IMG/VR virus record: IMGVR_UViG_3300017986_000154
Coordinates: 1 to 22,465 of that record
Source: a virus
DNA: 22,465 bases
Direction: 5' to 3' (one strand)
Position numbers and translations under genes: made by a program. Positions 1-8,604 of this stretch are shown in pieces (position 1 is the first letter of the stretch; the number at the start of each line of letters is the position of its first letter). Below the pieces are notes generated by a model. The model was not told the DNA's origin and did no database searches. It saw only the letters and a program-made list of their open reading frames with translations.

Positions 1-2
1 CT

Positions 3-1022
3 GGCAACTTAAATGTTGACGGCGATGTTGTAATTGAAGGTAACATTCAGCATACTGGAGGTAGTTATAATATTGGTACTTCTGGTAATCCTTATACAAA
101 TGCTTATATAACAAATTTAAATGTTGGAACAGTTAATGCAACTAATATTGTAGGTAGTATCACAGGTAATGCTACAAAAGCATCAGAACTAGTAAGTTCT
201 ACTACATTTAATATGACAGGAGATGTAAGTTCGTCAGGATTTACATTTAACGGTGCAGGTTCGTTAACAAAAACATTTAATACAACAATTAGTAGCACTT
301 TCCTTACAGACAAAACAGATATTACAACTACCTATGCCGGCGGAAGAATTATTAGCTCTGACGAGTTATTGATAAACAGACCGACAGCAGATACCATTGA
401 TGGTACTAGCACCACTGGTGTTCATAAAGTAACATATGGCGATTTAATAACAAACTTGCCGGTATTTCCTTTAGGTACAATTATGCCATATGCAGGATTG
501 TATGAACCAGCAGGCTGGAAATTCTGTAACAACCAAGAATTAACTTTTGCACAATATGCAGCATTGGCAGCAGCATTAGGAATTACTAGTGATGCAGTTA
601 CACATGTTTACGGTATTCCAAGCAGTTATTTAACACACTTTAGATTGCCAGATCTAAGAGGTAGATTTATTTTAGGCAAACTTGACGGATCGGAAGCAAC
701 ATTGAACAATAGAATTTCAGATAGTGCAGGATATGCATTAGGCGGTGTTGCAGGTGAAGAAACAACAACACTTGATGAAGCAAACTTACCAAGTCACACA
801 CACGATCTACAAAGTTCACTAGGCGAGCAATTTTATGCAACAACAACAGCAACAAACAGTACAGTACCTCCAGAAGTTACAGCAGGAGGATCGTTTGATG
901 CAGGATCAGGAACACGATTGGAAAACAGCGGAGATATTACAGGCGGAGCAGATAACGATCCTTTAAATGTAACTAACCCGTTCTTAACACTTAATTACAT
1001 TATGTATGTCGGAGAAGTTTAA
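3..1022 (+). CDS. Phage tail fibre protein with tail-collar domain (5' partial)
   Basis: The reading frame is open from base 3, so the start lies left of the window; about 339 residues are visible. The first ~150 residues are low-complexity, rich in G, N, T and S, as in fibre shafts. A phage tail-collar domain follows at about bases 465-690, with the motif LGTIMPYAGLYEPAGWKFC and then FRLPDLRGRFILG. A glycine-rich tip then carries LPSHTHDL, an HxH motif like those that bind metal in T4-type fibre tips, and ends LNYIMYVGEV, a usual collar-protein ending. This is a structural component of the tail, probably involved in host recognition. Its stop codon overlaps the next ATG by one base (TAATG), so translation of the two is probably coupled. 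An ATG at 213 is internal, because the frame before it encodes matching fibre-like sequence. Confidence 0.88.
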   Translation, partial: GNLNVDGDVVIEGNIQHTGGSYNIGTSGNPYTNAYITNLNVGTVNATNIVGSITGNATKASELVSSTTFNMTGDVSSSGFTFNGAGSLTKTFNTTISSTFLTDKTDITTTYAGGRIISSDELLINRPTADTIDGTSTTGVHKVTYGDLITNLPVFPLGTIMPYAGLYEPAGWKFCNNQELTFAQYAALAAALGITSDAVTHVYGIPSSYLTHFRLPDLRGRFILGKLDGSEATLNNRISDSAGYALGGVAGEETTTLDEANLPSHTHDLQSSLGEQFYATTTATNSTVPPEVTAGGSFDAGSGTRLENSGDITGGADNDPLNVTNPFLTLNYIMYVGEV

Positions 1023-2914
1023 TGAGTTATGCACTTAATAAAACAGATGGTTCGTTACTGTTAACATTAGTTGACGGAACAATTGACTCATCTACAACAG
1101 ACCTAATTTTTATAGGTAAAAACTATCAAGGGTTTGGTGAAATACTAAATGAAAACTTTATTAAACTTTTAGAAAATTTTGCTAACACAAGTGCTCCAAG
1201 CAAACCTGTTGAAGGACAATTATGGTATGATAAAGGTGCTGGAAGATTAAAAGTATATGACGGTTCTACATTTAGAAACACAGATAATATAGTATTAGGT
1301 GCTCAAAACCCAATTGACAAAGTCGATGGAGATATATGGATAGATTCAAATACCAAAAGATTATATTTCTATGATGGTTCGGATTGGCAGTTAATTGGAC
1401 CACACTATGATTATAGCCAAGGTATCAACGGATGGGTAACTAGAACTCTTAAAGATAAAAACGGCCAAAATAAAATTGTTAATGACTTGTTTATTGGTGG
1501 TAGTAGAGTAGCAATATATGCAAAAGAAACTTTTATTCCACAAATTCCTATAACAGGGTTTACAACTATTAAATCAGGGATTAATGTTAGCACAGCATTT
1601 TCTGATTGGAAGTTTCATGGCCAAGCAGAAAGTGCATTGCAAATTGTTGATAGTCTAGGAAACGTATACACTGTTGATAATTTTGTATCAACTGCTGGCG
1701 ATACTATGAACGGTCAATTATCTATATCACATCCTGTACCGTTGGTAATTGGTGACACATTAGATCACAAATTTACAGTCGGTTCATCTAGTACTGTTGT
1801 ACAAAACGTTAGAGATGGTGCTGATTATATTGTTAGATTAAAAAGCGGTGCTGACTACGATGCAATAACAATCAAAGCAACTGAGAAAAGAATTGGTATA
1901 CAAAACAGCAATCCTCAAGCAGAATTGCACATTGGCGACGGAACTCCAGGACTTGGTAATGTTATTGTTGAAGGCGATTTAACAGTTCGTGGTATAACTA
2001 CAACACTTGATGTTAATAATTTAAGAGTTAATGATAAACAAATTCAACTTGCTATATCTGAAGATAGTACTGTACCTGACAAATCGGTGCTTGACGATGC
2101 TGGTATTGTAATTGAGTCTAGTGAAGGAAGTATTGACTGGACTTGGATGAATGCAACTAGTGCGTGGACAACCAGCGAAAACATTGAAATTGATGACAAT
2201 GCAAAGGCATATCGAATTGGAAACTCTGATGTTTTAAGTAAAACAGAATTAGGTTCGACAGTTGTTAACAGTAGTTTACGATCAGTTGGAAACTTGGATA
2301 GTTTAAATGTTGTTGGCAATATTTCACTTGGCGGCAACATTATACAAGCAGGCCCGCTGAACATAAACACCGGAGGTGTTGTTACATTTAGCAATGTTCA
2401 GCTAAGAGGTTTGTCAAATCCAAGTCAGACTAACGATGCTGCAACCAAAGGATATGTTGATAACGAGTTACAAGCGTTTCCGATTATCTTGTCAGTTGAT
2501 ATTACTGGTCTAGATTATTCAACAACAGTTAATCTAGGTAGTGCAGACCAAGTTTGGCAACTATTAAATGCACTAATTGATCCAGCAGATAAAGCAAATG
2601 GAACAGTAGTTAAACTTATTGGTACTGTTGCAGATGAGTATCTAGTAGGTACTACAACTAATCCGTATCCAGGTACAGGCGAATTGTATGATGCTAACCC
2701 AGATAATATAATGGGTAATGTTAATATAACAAACGTTCCTGTTGATGCTGGTGGTACACAAAACCAGAGTGTTGTTGAATCGTTTAGTATTACAGATCCA
2801 TATGTTTACACAACTCCTTCTGTGTCGAGGGTAATAATTGAATTTGAAAGAGCAGAAGTATTATCGGTGCCTACATGGACATGGCAAAGCACTACACCTT
2901 GGTCTCCGACATAA
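1022..2914 (+). CDS. Tail-fibre-like virion structural protein
   Basis: A 630-residue protein. Residues 1-127 match the N-terminus of the gene at 2948: both have DGTID, then FIGKN, GEI.NEN, LLENFA and SPSK/APSK in the same order. This part holds two copies of a short motif of the form G.(L/I)W.D....L..Y.G..(F/W), near residues 65-85 and 103-123, a motif common in phage fibre proteins. The middle is a repetitive fibre-like region including IGDGTPGLGNVIVEGDL. Around residues 460-485 is a linker of the DAATKGYVDNEL type, typical of tail fibres. The C-terminal ~140 residues are not recognised. Start and stop overlap the preceding collar gene, so it belongs to the same late cluster. The structural role is well supported; its exact position in the tail is not known. 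Confidence 0.8.
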   Translation: MSYALNKTDGSLLLTLVDGTIDSSTTDLIFIGKNYQGFGEILNENFIKLLENFANTSAPSKPVEGQLWYDKGAGRLKVYDGSTFRNTDNIVLGAQNPIDKVDGDIWIDSNTKRLYFYDGSDWQLIGPHYDYSQGINGWVTRTLKDKNGQNKIVNDLFIGGSRVAIYAKETFIPQIPITGFTTIKSGINVSTAFSDWKFHGQAESALQIVDSLGNVYTVDNFVSTAGDTMNGQLSISHPVPLVIGDTLDHKFTVGSSSTVVQNVRDGADYIVRLKSGADYDAITIKATEKRIGIQNSNPQAELHIGDGTPGLGNVIVEGDLTVRGITTTLDVNNLRVNDKQIQLAISEDSTVPDKSVLDDAGIVIESSEGSIDWTWMNATSAWTTSENIEIDDNAKAYRIGNSDVLSKTELGSTVVNSSLRSVGNLDSLNVVGNISLGGNIIQAGPLNINTGGVVTFSNVQLRGLSNPSQTNDAATKGYVDNELQAFPIILSVDITGLDYSTTVNLGSADQVWQLLNALIDPADKANGTVVKLIGTVADEYLVGTTTNPYPGTGELYDANPDNIMGNVNITNVPVDAGGTQNQSVVESFSITDPYVYTTPSVSRVIIEFERAEVLSVPTWTWQSTTPWSPT

Positions 2915-2917
2915 TAC

Positions 2918-2925
2918 GATAAATA
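2918..2925 (+). promoter_or_regulatory. Putative T4-type late promoter (GATAAATA)
   Basis: GATAAATA lies 22 bases before the ATG at 2948, directly after the stop of the previous gene. It resembles the T4 late consensus TATAAATA and the NATAAATA form described for cyanophages. An ACGAGG ribosome site follows. The same octamer, similarly spaced, precedes the fibre gene on the minus strand at 16246, which strengthens the call. Confidence 0.6.
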
Positions 2926-2947
2926 ACATAAACTACGAGGAATCAAA

Positions 2948-4471
2948 ATGGCATATATAATTAACAGGTATTCAGGAGCTCAAATTACCGCAGTTGAAGA
3001 CGGTACTATTGACCAAACTACTGACCTAAAATTTATTGGTAAAAACTTTTCAGGATACGGTGAAATACAAAACGAAAATATTATGTTTTTGTTAGAAAAT
3101 TTTGCCGGAACAACATCACCGTCTAAAGCAATTGATGGGCAAGTATGGTACGATAGTGCTAACGAAAAACTAAAATACTATACTGGTATTACATGGAAAA
3201 ATGCAGGTGGTGCAGAAGTTTCTCCTAGTGAACCAGCAGGCGTTAACGAAGGCGACCTTTGGTGGAGTACAACAAACAATCAATTATATGCTCGCTCAGG
3301 AAACAATGAATGGATTCTCGTAGGTCCACAAAGTGCTGGTACTGGTACTACACAGCTACTATCAATTGAAATTTATGGTCCTGGCGAAGTATTAAAACCT
3401 GTTATTATTGCATTAGTTGAAAATGAACCAGCATATATTATTGCAGATGAAAACTTTACACCTGCTACAACACAACCTACAGCAGTAGAAGATTTTGATA
3501 TTCCTGGTAACTTTAGTGTAATCAAGAAAGGCATTACACTTAAAAAGTCAAGCACACTAGGTGTATCACAAATTGATACTGACGGTGTTACTCCTTATTT
3601 CTGGGGTACTGCAAGTGATGCACTACGTTTAGGTGGCAACCTTGCATCAGATTTTGTAACAACAGCAAATTCATCATTCCCAAGTGTAGTTAATTTTGCA
3701 GATGCAGGCCTATTATTAGGCGACGGTAATGATTTTGAAATTTCGATTACTGGCGGTAATATTGTACAGATGTTTAACAACAAAGGTACAGATATTCGCT
3801 TTGGTGCAAGTGCAGATGGCATTACAACAAATAGAGTTGTAGATATTGTTTATAGCGGAACTACAAAAGGTGTTGTTCCTGCAACAAATAATACATTTAC
3901 ATTAGGTACTGGTGCTCTTAAATGGGCAAACGTTGTAGCAACTACATTTACAGGTCAAGCAACAGGTGCAGATACATTAAGCGTTGGCGGAACAAACAGA
4001 TCAGCAGCAACAGCAGCAACACCAAACACTATTGCAGCAAGAGATGCAAGCGGAAACTTAACAGCTACAATTTTTAATGGTACAGCTACAACAGCACGTT
4101 ATGCAGACTTAGCTGAAAAATATACAACTGCTGAGGAATATCCAGTAGGAACAGCAATGGCAGTTGCAGGAGAAGGGTCAGTTGATAATCCAACAGCAGA
4201 AACCCGCCCTGCTAATTCTAGCGATTTTGCAATAGGTGTAATCAGTGCAGAGCCAGCATACTTAATGAACAATGATTGTGAAGGTCAAGCAATTGGTCTA
4301 AAAGGTCGTGTTCCGGTACGTGTTAAAGGCGTTGTCAAAAAAGGTCAAGCAGTATATGCATTATCAGAAGGTGTTTGTACAACATTAGCAACTAGAGCAT
4401 TAGTTGGTATTGCATTAGAATCAAATGACAACGAAGAAGAAAAATTAGTTGAATGCGTATTAAAGGTATAA
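2948..4471 (+). CDS. Tail-fibre-like virion structural protein (paralogue of 1022-2914)
   Basis: A 507-residue protein. Residues 1-126 repeat the N-terminal module of the preceding gene, with two G.(V/L)W......L.Y..G..W motifs near residues 64-83 and 102-122. The middle is fibre-like, low-complexity sequence rich in T, A, G and N. The C-terminal ~125 residues start at ARYADLAEKY (ADLAEK from residue 386) and continue through PVGTAM and AIGVISAEPAYLMN to the end; this resembles a compact C-terminal domain seen at the end of many phage fibre proteins. A shared head with a different tail suggests modular fibres that dock at the same site. ACGAGG at 2935-2940 is the ribosome site, and a late-promoter-like element lies just upstream. 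A role in host attachment is inferred. Confidence 0.8.
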   Translation: MAYIINRYSGAQITAVEDGTIDQTTDLKFIGKNFSGYGEIQNENIMFLLENFAGTTSPSKAIDGQVWYDSANEKLKYYTGITWKNAGGAEVSPSEPAGVNEGDLWWSTTNNQLYARSGNNEWILVGPQSAGTGTTQLLSIEIYGPGEVLKPVIIALVENEPAYIIADENFTPATTQPTAVEDFDIPGNFSVIKKGITLKKSSTLGVSQIDTDGVTPYFWGTASDALRLGGNLASDFVTTANSSFPSVVNFADAGLLLGDGNDFEISITGGNIVQMFNNKGTDIRFGASADGITTNRVVDIVYSGTTKGVVPATNNTFTLGTGALKWANVVATTFTGQATGADTLSVGGTNRSAATAATPNTIAARDASGNLTATIFNGTATTARYADLAEKYTTAEEYPVGTAMAVAGEGSVDNPTAETRPANSSDFAIGVISAEPAYLMNNDCEGQAIGLKGRVPVRVKGVVKKGQAVYALSEGVCTTLATRALVGIALESNDNEEEKLVECVLKV

Positions 4472-4493
4472 GTACATAAAATAGGATAATATA

Positions 4494-5405
4494 ATGGCAA
4501 AAGCACTAATTTCATCAGGTAGATATAATGTACTTCAAGGAAGACTAAATCAAATTATGGGAACTGGAACCAGCGGTTACGGACAAGTTGTTTTAAGTAA
4601 CCAAGTTGCAGCTACCGAAAGAGTTTTAGAATCAGATATTAATTCATTATATCGAGATATGGTTAATGCTAGAACGCACCAAACAGGTACAGAACCGACT
4701 AGCATACAAGAAGTAACCACTGCTGATTTAATTGCTGATGATAATAGTTTAGATCCTACTATTCCTATTGAACAAACTTGGAGTTCGTATGAAAGTCTAA
4801 TGACAACTATTGAAACAGACAAACGTGTTATACATAGTTCTCAAGCAGACTTAGTTAATGCCGGTGCTAATGCAGTTAGAACAACTGCATGGGGTGGTCC
4901 AGCTTCAGCACCGCAAGAAATTATACATAGAGTAAAATTTACATTTGTAAGTGCAACTGCAATACGTCATTGGTTTAATGCAGGCGGCGAATTGCGTATG
5001 TCTGCTACTCTTACTGGTTATACAAATACCAAAGGTGGTAACTGGGCAGCAATGTTTACTGCTATGGGAAATATTAGGTTTAATTATACAGGAATGTTTA
5101 GTACAAACTCTGTAGGAACAAGCACAACTCTTACTCCATACAACTTAACAACAACAGAAACACTAGGATATTCAAAAGCTGGTAGTGCTGTGTATGCAGA
5201 TAACTTATATTCGGTTTATGCAAATACAGAAAATTCAGGTAAAACACTTGTAATTACTATAAGATTAACAGACGATGCTAACGGCAGCGGCGGTGCAGAT
5301 GAACCTGTTGATGGAACATTAACAAGTATTATTGATTTTTACAAACCTGATGGCACATATGTAGATCTTGATGTTCCAAGTTCTAATAAAGTAAATAGTT
5401 TATAG
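4494..5405 (+). CDS. Putative phage virion protein (paralogue of 5455-6522)
   Basis: A 303-residue protein without a named domain that I recognise. It aligns with the next gene along most of its length: GTSGYGQVVLS versus NSTGYGRALLS near the N-terminus, a shared (Y)LYRDM/ELYLDM helix, the HRVKFTF/HRITISF strand, (W)FNAGGELR versus YLNAGGLIRF, and NWAAMFTAMG versus DWARILSAMG. The strand-rich, T/S/G/N-rich composition fits a virion protein, and the position directly after the fibre genes supports this. AGGA at 4483-4486 is the ribosome site, seven bases before the ATG. It could be a fibre, decoration or neck-associated protein; the sequence alone does not decide. Confidence 0.65.
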   Translation: MAKALISSGRYNVLQGRLNQIMGTGTSGYGQVVLSNQVAATERVLESDINSLYRDMVNARTHQTGTEPTSIQEVTTADLIADDNSLDPTIPIEQTWSSYESLMTTIETDKRVIHSSQADLVNAGANAVRTTAWGGPASAPQEIIHRVKFTFVSATAIRHWFNAGGELRMSATLTGYTNTKGGNWAAMFTAMGNIRFNYTGMFSTNSVGTSTTLTPYNLTTTETLGYSKAGSAVYADNLYSVYANTENSGKTLVITIRLTDDANGSGGADEPVDGTLTSIIDFYKPDGTYVDLDVPSSNKVNSL

Positions 5406-5406
5406 T

Positions 5407-5427
5407 ACTTGATTTTTAAATTCAAGT
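5407..5427 (+). repeat. Imperfect inverted repeat (ACTTGA...TCAAGT)
   Basis: ACTTGA and TCAAGT form a 6-bp stem extended by two A-T pairs after one mismatch, with a three-base loop. It lies two bases after the stop of the preceding gene. No T-run follows, so it is a weak candidate terminator. Its left arm overlaps the -35 element of the promoter at 5409-5437. Confidence 0.35.
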
Positions 5428-5437
5428 GTGTTATAAT
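5409..5437 (+). promoter_or_regulatory. Sigma70-like promoter before the gene at 5455
   Basis: TTGATT (5409-5414), a 17-base spacer and a perfect TATAAT (5432-5437). Transcription would start near 5444, giving a leader of about 11 bases that keeps AAGG before the ATG at 5455. The -35 matches four of six consensus positions. Confidence 0.5.
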
Positions 5438-5454
5438 TTGAAAAAAGGTATAGT

Positions 5455-6522
5455 ATGGCAGTAAATGACTTAATAACAGCGTTGAATTATAACAACATCC
5501 GTTCGGCAGTTGATCCAACTATCGGAAGAAATTCAACGGGTTATGGTAGAGCATTATTAAGTAGTACAGTTGCAGGCGGTGCAACTCAGTTAGTTACGTC
5601 TCAGCAACAACGTGAACTGTATCTTGACATGGAAGCAGGTTACGTGCATCAAAATAATGCAGTATCTCCATCAGCAGCCACTGACCTAGGCAAAGTAGAT
5701 TCGACAGATTTAATTGAGTGGTCTGATATTACAACATGGCAAAGTTTGCAAGGTCTAGTAACAGGGTTCGACGATAGCTCTCCGTTTAACTTTCCAGAAG
5801 CAAGTTTTTCAACAGACTTTGTACGTGCAAGTTATCCAAGTGGTACTACTATGGTATCTACAAAAGCAGGCAACACATGGGGTGATACTGTTGATATTAT
5901 TTCTCATAGAATTACAATTTCATTTCAAAACCAGAATTTTAGAAACTGGTATTTAAATGCAGGCGGCCTAATTAGATTTAATGCTAGTGCCACCGGCGGC
6001 ACAAGCGGAACAGCAACTACCAAAGACGGCGATTGGGCACGTATCCTAAGTGCAATGGGAACACTAAGTATTGGCCGCAAACAAAACGGTAACTGGGTTT
6101 GTTATAGCAGCGGTTCTGCTTCGTTGAGTTATGACAGTGCTACGATGAGCGGTAACAGTACTGTAAGTGGCGGCTTTTTAACAGCCGGTACAACAGTTTA
6201 TAGTATCAACGGCGGCTTCTTTAATCCTACGTTTGGCCAAAATATTTATAGCAATAACCAATTTAGATTAGTTATGGTTGTACCTAACAACTCTCAAATA
6301 ATATTGGAAGCAGTATTTGATGACAGTGATCAAGGTACTGGCGGTCAAGTTGAAGGTTATGTACCTGGTAGAATCGATGAACCTGTAACTGCAACCATTA
6401 CTAGTGAATTTAGAACACGTTATCCTGATAGCGAGTTTACTATTACAGAAGGCGGCACACCTACTACATACGATGCTATCAAACTAGATCCTCCAACTGG
6501 TGCTACTGATAAAAATCTTTAA
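5455..6522 (+). CDS. Putative phage virion protein (paralogue of 4494-5405)
   Basis: A 355-residue protein homologous to its upstream neighbour: the TGYGRALLSSTVAGG segment near residues 28-43, ELYLDMEAGYVHQ near 58-70, HRITISFQNQNFRNWYLNAGG mid-protein, then DGDWARILSAMG, GTTVYS and a C-terminal DDSDQGTGG segment that matches DDANGSGGADEPV in the paralogue. It is longer through loops in the middle. Strand-rich and polar with no membrane segment, it fits a virion protein at the end of the fibre cluster. An AAGG ribosome site and its own sigma70-like promoter precede it. The function is not recognised beyond membership of this duplicated family. Confidence 0.65.
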   Translation: MAVNDLITALNYNNIRSAVDPTIGRNSTGYGRALLSSTVAGGATQLVTSQQQRELYLDMEAGYVHQNNAVSPSAATDLGKVDSTDLIEWSDITTWQSLQGLVTGFDDSSPFNFPEASFSTDFVRASYPSGTTMVSTKAGNTWGDTVDIISHRITISFQNQNFRNWYLNAGGLIRFNASATGGTSGTATTKDGDWARILSAMGTLSIGRKQNGNWVCYSSGSASLSYDSATMSGNSTVSGGFLTAGTTVYSINGGFFNPTFGQNIYSNNQFRLVMVVPNNSQIILEAVFDDSDQGTGGQVEGYVPGRIDEPVTATITSEFRTRYPDSEFTITEGGTPTTYDAIKLDPPTGATDKNL

Positions 6523-6533
6523 CCAGTATTTCA

Positions 6534-6562
6534 TTGACAATTTTAAAAAAGTTGTATATACT
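6534..6562 (+). promoter_or_regulatory. Strong sigma70-type promoter for the 6589-11451 operon
   Basis: TTGACA (6534-6539), exactly 17 bases, then TATACT (6557-6562); a second overlapping TATACT follows at 6562-6567. Predicted start near 6569 leaves a 20-base leader with the ribosome site TACGGAG (6576-6582) six bases before the ATG at 6589. It sits in the only real gap between the fibre cluster and the first auxiliary operon. Confidence 0.75.
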
Positions 6563-6588
6563 ATACTAACAATTCTACGGAGATTAGT

Positions 6589-6936
6589 ATGGACGAACGC
6601 TTGGAAAAAGCATTAGATATTAGTAACTATATGGTTACATTAAATAACCAAAAACGTTTACTTAAAGAACAACATCAAGAAAATTTAGTCTACTATCACA
6701 ACGGTGGACAATTTAAGGTTACACAACAACTGGTAAGTTTTTGTCAAAGTTTGTTAGCAATGGAACAAACAAGCACTATTCTTGTAGACGATAATGATAT
6801 TCCGGTTGAAGTAACAGATTTAGAAAGTTTTACAAGTTCAGTAGTTAGTAAGTACTTTGAAGCAACTAATACTTATTTCACTGAATATAACAAATTAAAG
6901 AAAAACCGTTCTGTTGAAAGTATAATGGATTTATGA
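6589..6936 (+). CDS. Hypothetical small protein, first gene of the auxiliary operon
   Basis: A 115-residue protein that I do not recognise. It is acidic to neutral and largely predicted helical: residues 1-32 (LEKALDISNYMVTLNNQKRL) and 84-108 look like helices, the latter K/N-rich. No signal peptide or membrane segment is visible. The start is well fixed by a TACGGAG site six bases upstream and a consensus promoter. Its stop overlaps the next ATG (ATGA), so it is coupled to the glycosyltransferase-like gene behind it. As first gene behind a strong host-like promoter it could be an accessory or regulatory partner of the enzymes that follow, but this is position-based inference only. Confidence 0.7.
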   Translation: MDERLEKALDISNYMVTLNNQKRLLKEQHQENLVYYHNGGQFKVTQQLVSFCQSLLAMEQTSTILVDDNDIPVEVTDLESFTSSVVSKYFEATNTYFTEYNKLKKNRSVESIMDL

Positions 6937-7766
6937 GCAAAGGCGTATTATTATTTGCATATAACAACGAAAGCATAGACTATGTAAAGCAAGCTAATTT
7001 CCTTGCCTCACGCATAAGCAAGTATTTAGACTTGCCCACTAGTATTGTGACCGACGTTGATATTGTTGCAAAATATCCAAACTATGTAGAAAACTTTGAT
7101 AAAATTATATTTTTATCATCTGAAACTTTATCAACTAAACGTTATCAAGACGGTGCATTATATAAGACAAAACTTAATTTTAAAAATGCCGGCAGAGAAA
7201 TGAGTTACGAGTTATCTCCTTATGAAGAGACACTTGTAATGGATACAGATTATATTATTGCCAGCAATACATTAAGTAATTGTTTTGTACAACATAAAGA
7301 TCTTTTGCTGTACAAGGATGCAGTACATTTAGGAATCTATAGTGATACTCCTGAATTTAAAACTATCAGCGATACTAGTGTAGACTTTTATTGGGCTACT
7401 GTTATTTTCTTTAGAAAAACTGAATTAAACAAAATTTTCTTTGATCTTGTAAAGCATATCAAGGAAAATTATTGGCATTATAGAAGTGTATTTCAATTTA
7501 GTAATACAACATATAGAAACGACTTTGCATTTAGTATAGCAGCACATATTATGAATGGTTATCAACAAGGTAATTTCGTTGGTAAAATGCCTGGCACAAA
7601 ATTTTATACTATTGATAGAGATGTACTTGTTGATATAACAGACAATACTTTTAAATTCTTAGTTGAAAAAGAAAACAGATTAGGTGAGTATACACTTGCA
7701 CAAATAAAAGACAATGATATACATATTATGAACAAGTTTAGTTTGGAGAGATGCATTGACGACTAA
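6933..7766 (+). CDS. Glycosyltransferase-like protein (GT-A-like, DTD motif)
   Basis: A 277-residue protein. The N-terminal strand KGVLLFAYNN, a middle segment SIVTDVDIV and the motif ETLVMDTDYIIA (DTD at residues 104-106) resemble the nucleotide-sugar domain of GT-A glycosyltransferases, where the DxD binds metal and the sugar-nucleotide phosphates. The next gene has the same layout with TVVMDTDMLV, so the two are distant paralogues. A later YWATVIFFRKTELNKIFF segment matches YSGFHWFKKSELAHEF in the paralogue. It is probably cytosolic, as no signal or membrane segment is visible. Donor and acceptor are unknown; phage DNA, host surface glycan and virion glycosylation are all possible. It overlaps the previous gene by four bases (ATGA). 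Confidence 0.6.
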   Translation: MSKGVLLFAYNNESIDYVKQANFLASRISKYLDLPTSIVTDVDIVAKYPNYVENFDKIIFLSSETLSTKRYQDGALYKTKLNFKNAGREMSYELSPYEETLVMDTDYIIASNTLSNCFVQHKDLLLYKDAVHLGIYSDTPEFKTISDTSVDFYWATVIFFRKTELNKIFFDLVKHIKENYWHYRSVFQFSNTTYRNDFAFSIAAHIMNGYQQGNFVGKMPGTKFYTIDRDVLVDITDNTFKFLVEKENRLGEYTLAQIKDNDIHIMNKFSLERCIDD

Positions 7767-8604
7767 GAACTTTACTTTTTTAGCACAAAATACAGAAAAT
7801 TCAAATTATATCGAACAAGCATGTCTTGCTGCAATGAGTATACATGCTACTAATACTGATGTAAGTATTTGTTTAATTACCAATGACACTGTTCCAGATG
7901 AATATCAGAAGTTGTTTGATCACATTGTAGAAATACCTTGGGGAGATCATGCTGAAAACGAAACATGGAAAGTAAGCAATCGTTGGAAAATATATCATGC
8001 TATTCCTTATACAGAAACAGTTGTAATGGATACAGATATGTTGGTTTTACAAGACCTAACCACATGGTTTGAATTTTTACAAAATTATGATCTGTATTAC
8101 ACTAGCAAAGTACTAACTTATAGAGGCGAAGAAGTATCTGGAACGTATTATCGTAGAGCCTTTGATAAATTTAATTTGCCAAACTTGTACAGCGGATTTC
8201 ATTGGTTTAAAAAATCTGAACTAGCTCATGAATTTTATACCTGGATGGAAATGATAACAAACAACTATCAGCAGTTTTACAAGCAACATGCAGGTGGCAA
8301 AACTTATCAAAATTTTTGTAGTATGGATTTAAATGCAGCTATTGCAGCACGTATTATGGATTGCGAAACACAAATTACAAATACTAGATCGTCGTATCCT
8401 ACTTTTGTACATATGAAATCAAAAATACAAAACTGGAATAACAACTATACCCATCGTTGGCAAGACAATGTTGGAGTATATTTAACAGATGATTTAGTTT
8501 TAAAAATTGGAAATTACAAACAAAGTGGAGTGTTTCATTACACAGAGAACGACTTTGTTACAGAACGCATTGTAAACAAGTATAAAACATATTTAGGATT
8601 ATAA
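7756..8604 (+). CDS. Glycosyltransferase-like protein (GT-A-like, DTD motif), TTG start
   Basis: A 282-residue protein with FTFLAQNTENSNYIEQA at the N-terminus, SICLITNDTVPDEYQKLF, and ETVVMDTDMLVLQDL, with DTD at residues 92-94. This order (Rossmann-like strand, acceptor-loop region, DxD) fits GT-A fold enzymes, close in style to family 8. The start is a TTG at 7756, because GGAGAG (7745-7750) stands five bases before it and no ATG is available in frame near the expected N-terminus; the ATG at 7751 is in another frame. It overlaps the previous gene by 11 bases, so coupling is likely. Specificity is unknown. The general enzyme class is moderately supported. Confidence 0.62.
   Translation: MTTKNFTFLAQNTENSNYIEQACLAAMSIHATNTDVSICLITNDTVPDEYQKLFDHIVEIPWGDHAENETWKVSNRWKIYHAIPYTETVVMDTDMLVLQDLTTWFEFLQNYDLYYTSKVLTYRGEEVSGTYYRRAFDKFNLPNLYSGFHWFKKSELAHEFYTWMEMITNNYQQFYKQHAGGKTYQNFCSMDLNAAIAARIMDCETQITNTRSSYPTFVHMKSKIQNWNNNYTHRWQDNVGVYLTDDLVLKIGNYKQSGVFHYTENDFVTERIVNKYKTYLGL

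Noticed and set aside
213-215. ATG as start of the collar-domain fibre
   Set aside because: The frame is open to the left edge and encodes fibre-like sequence, so the gene begins outside the window.
7751-7753. ATG just before the second DTD glycosyltransferase gene
   Set aside because: It is in a different frame from the protein; the TTG at 7756 with GGAGAG upstream fits the expected N-terminus.
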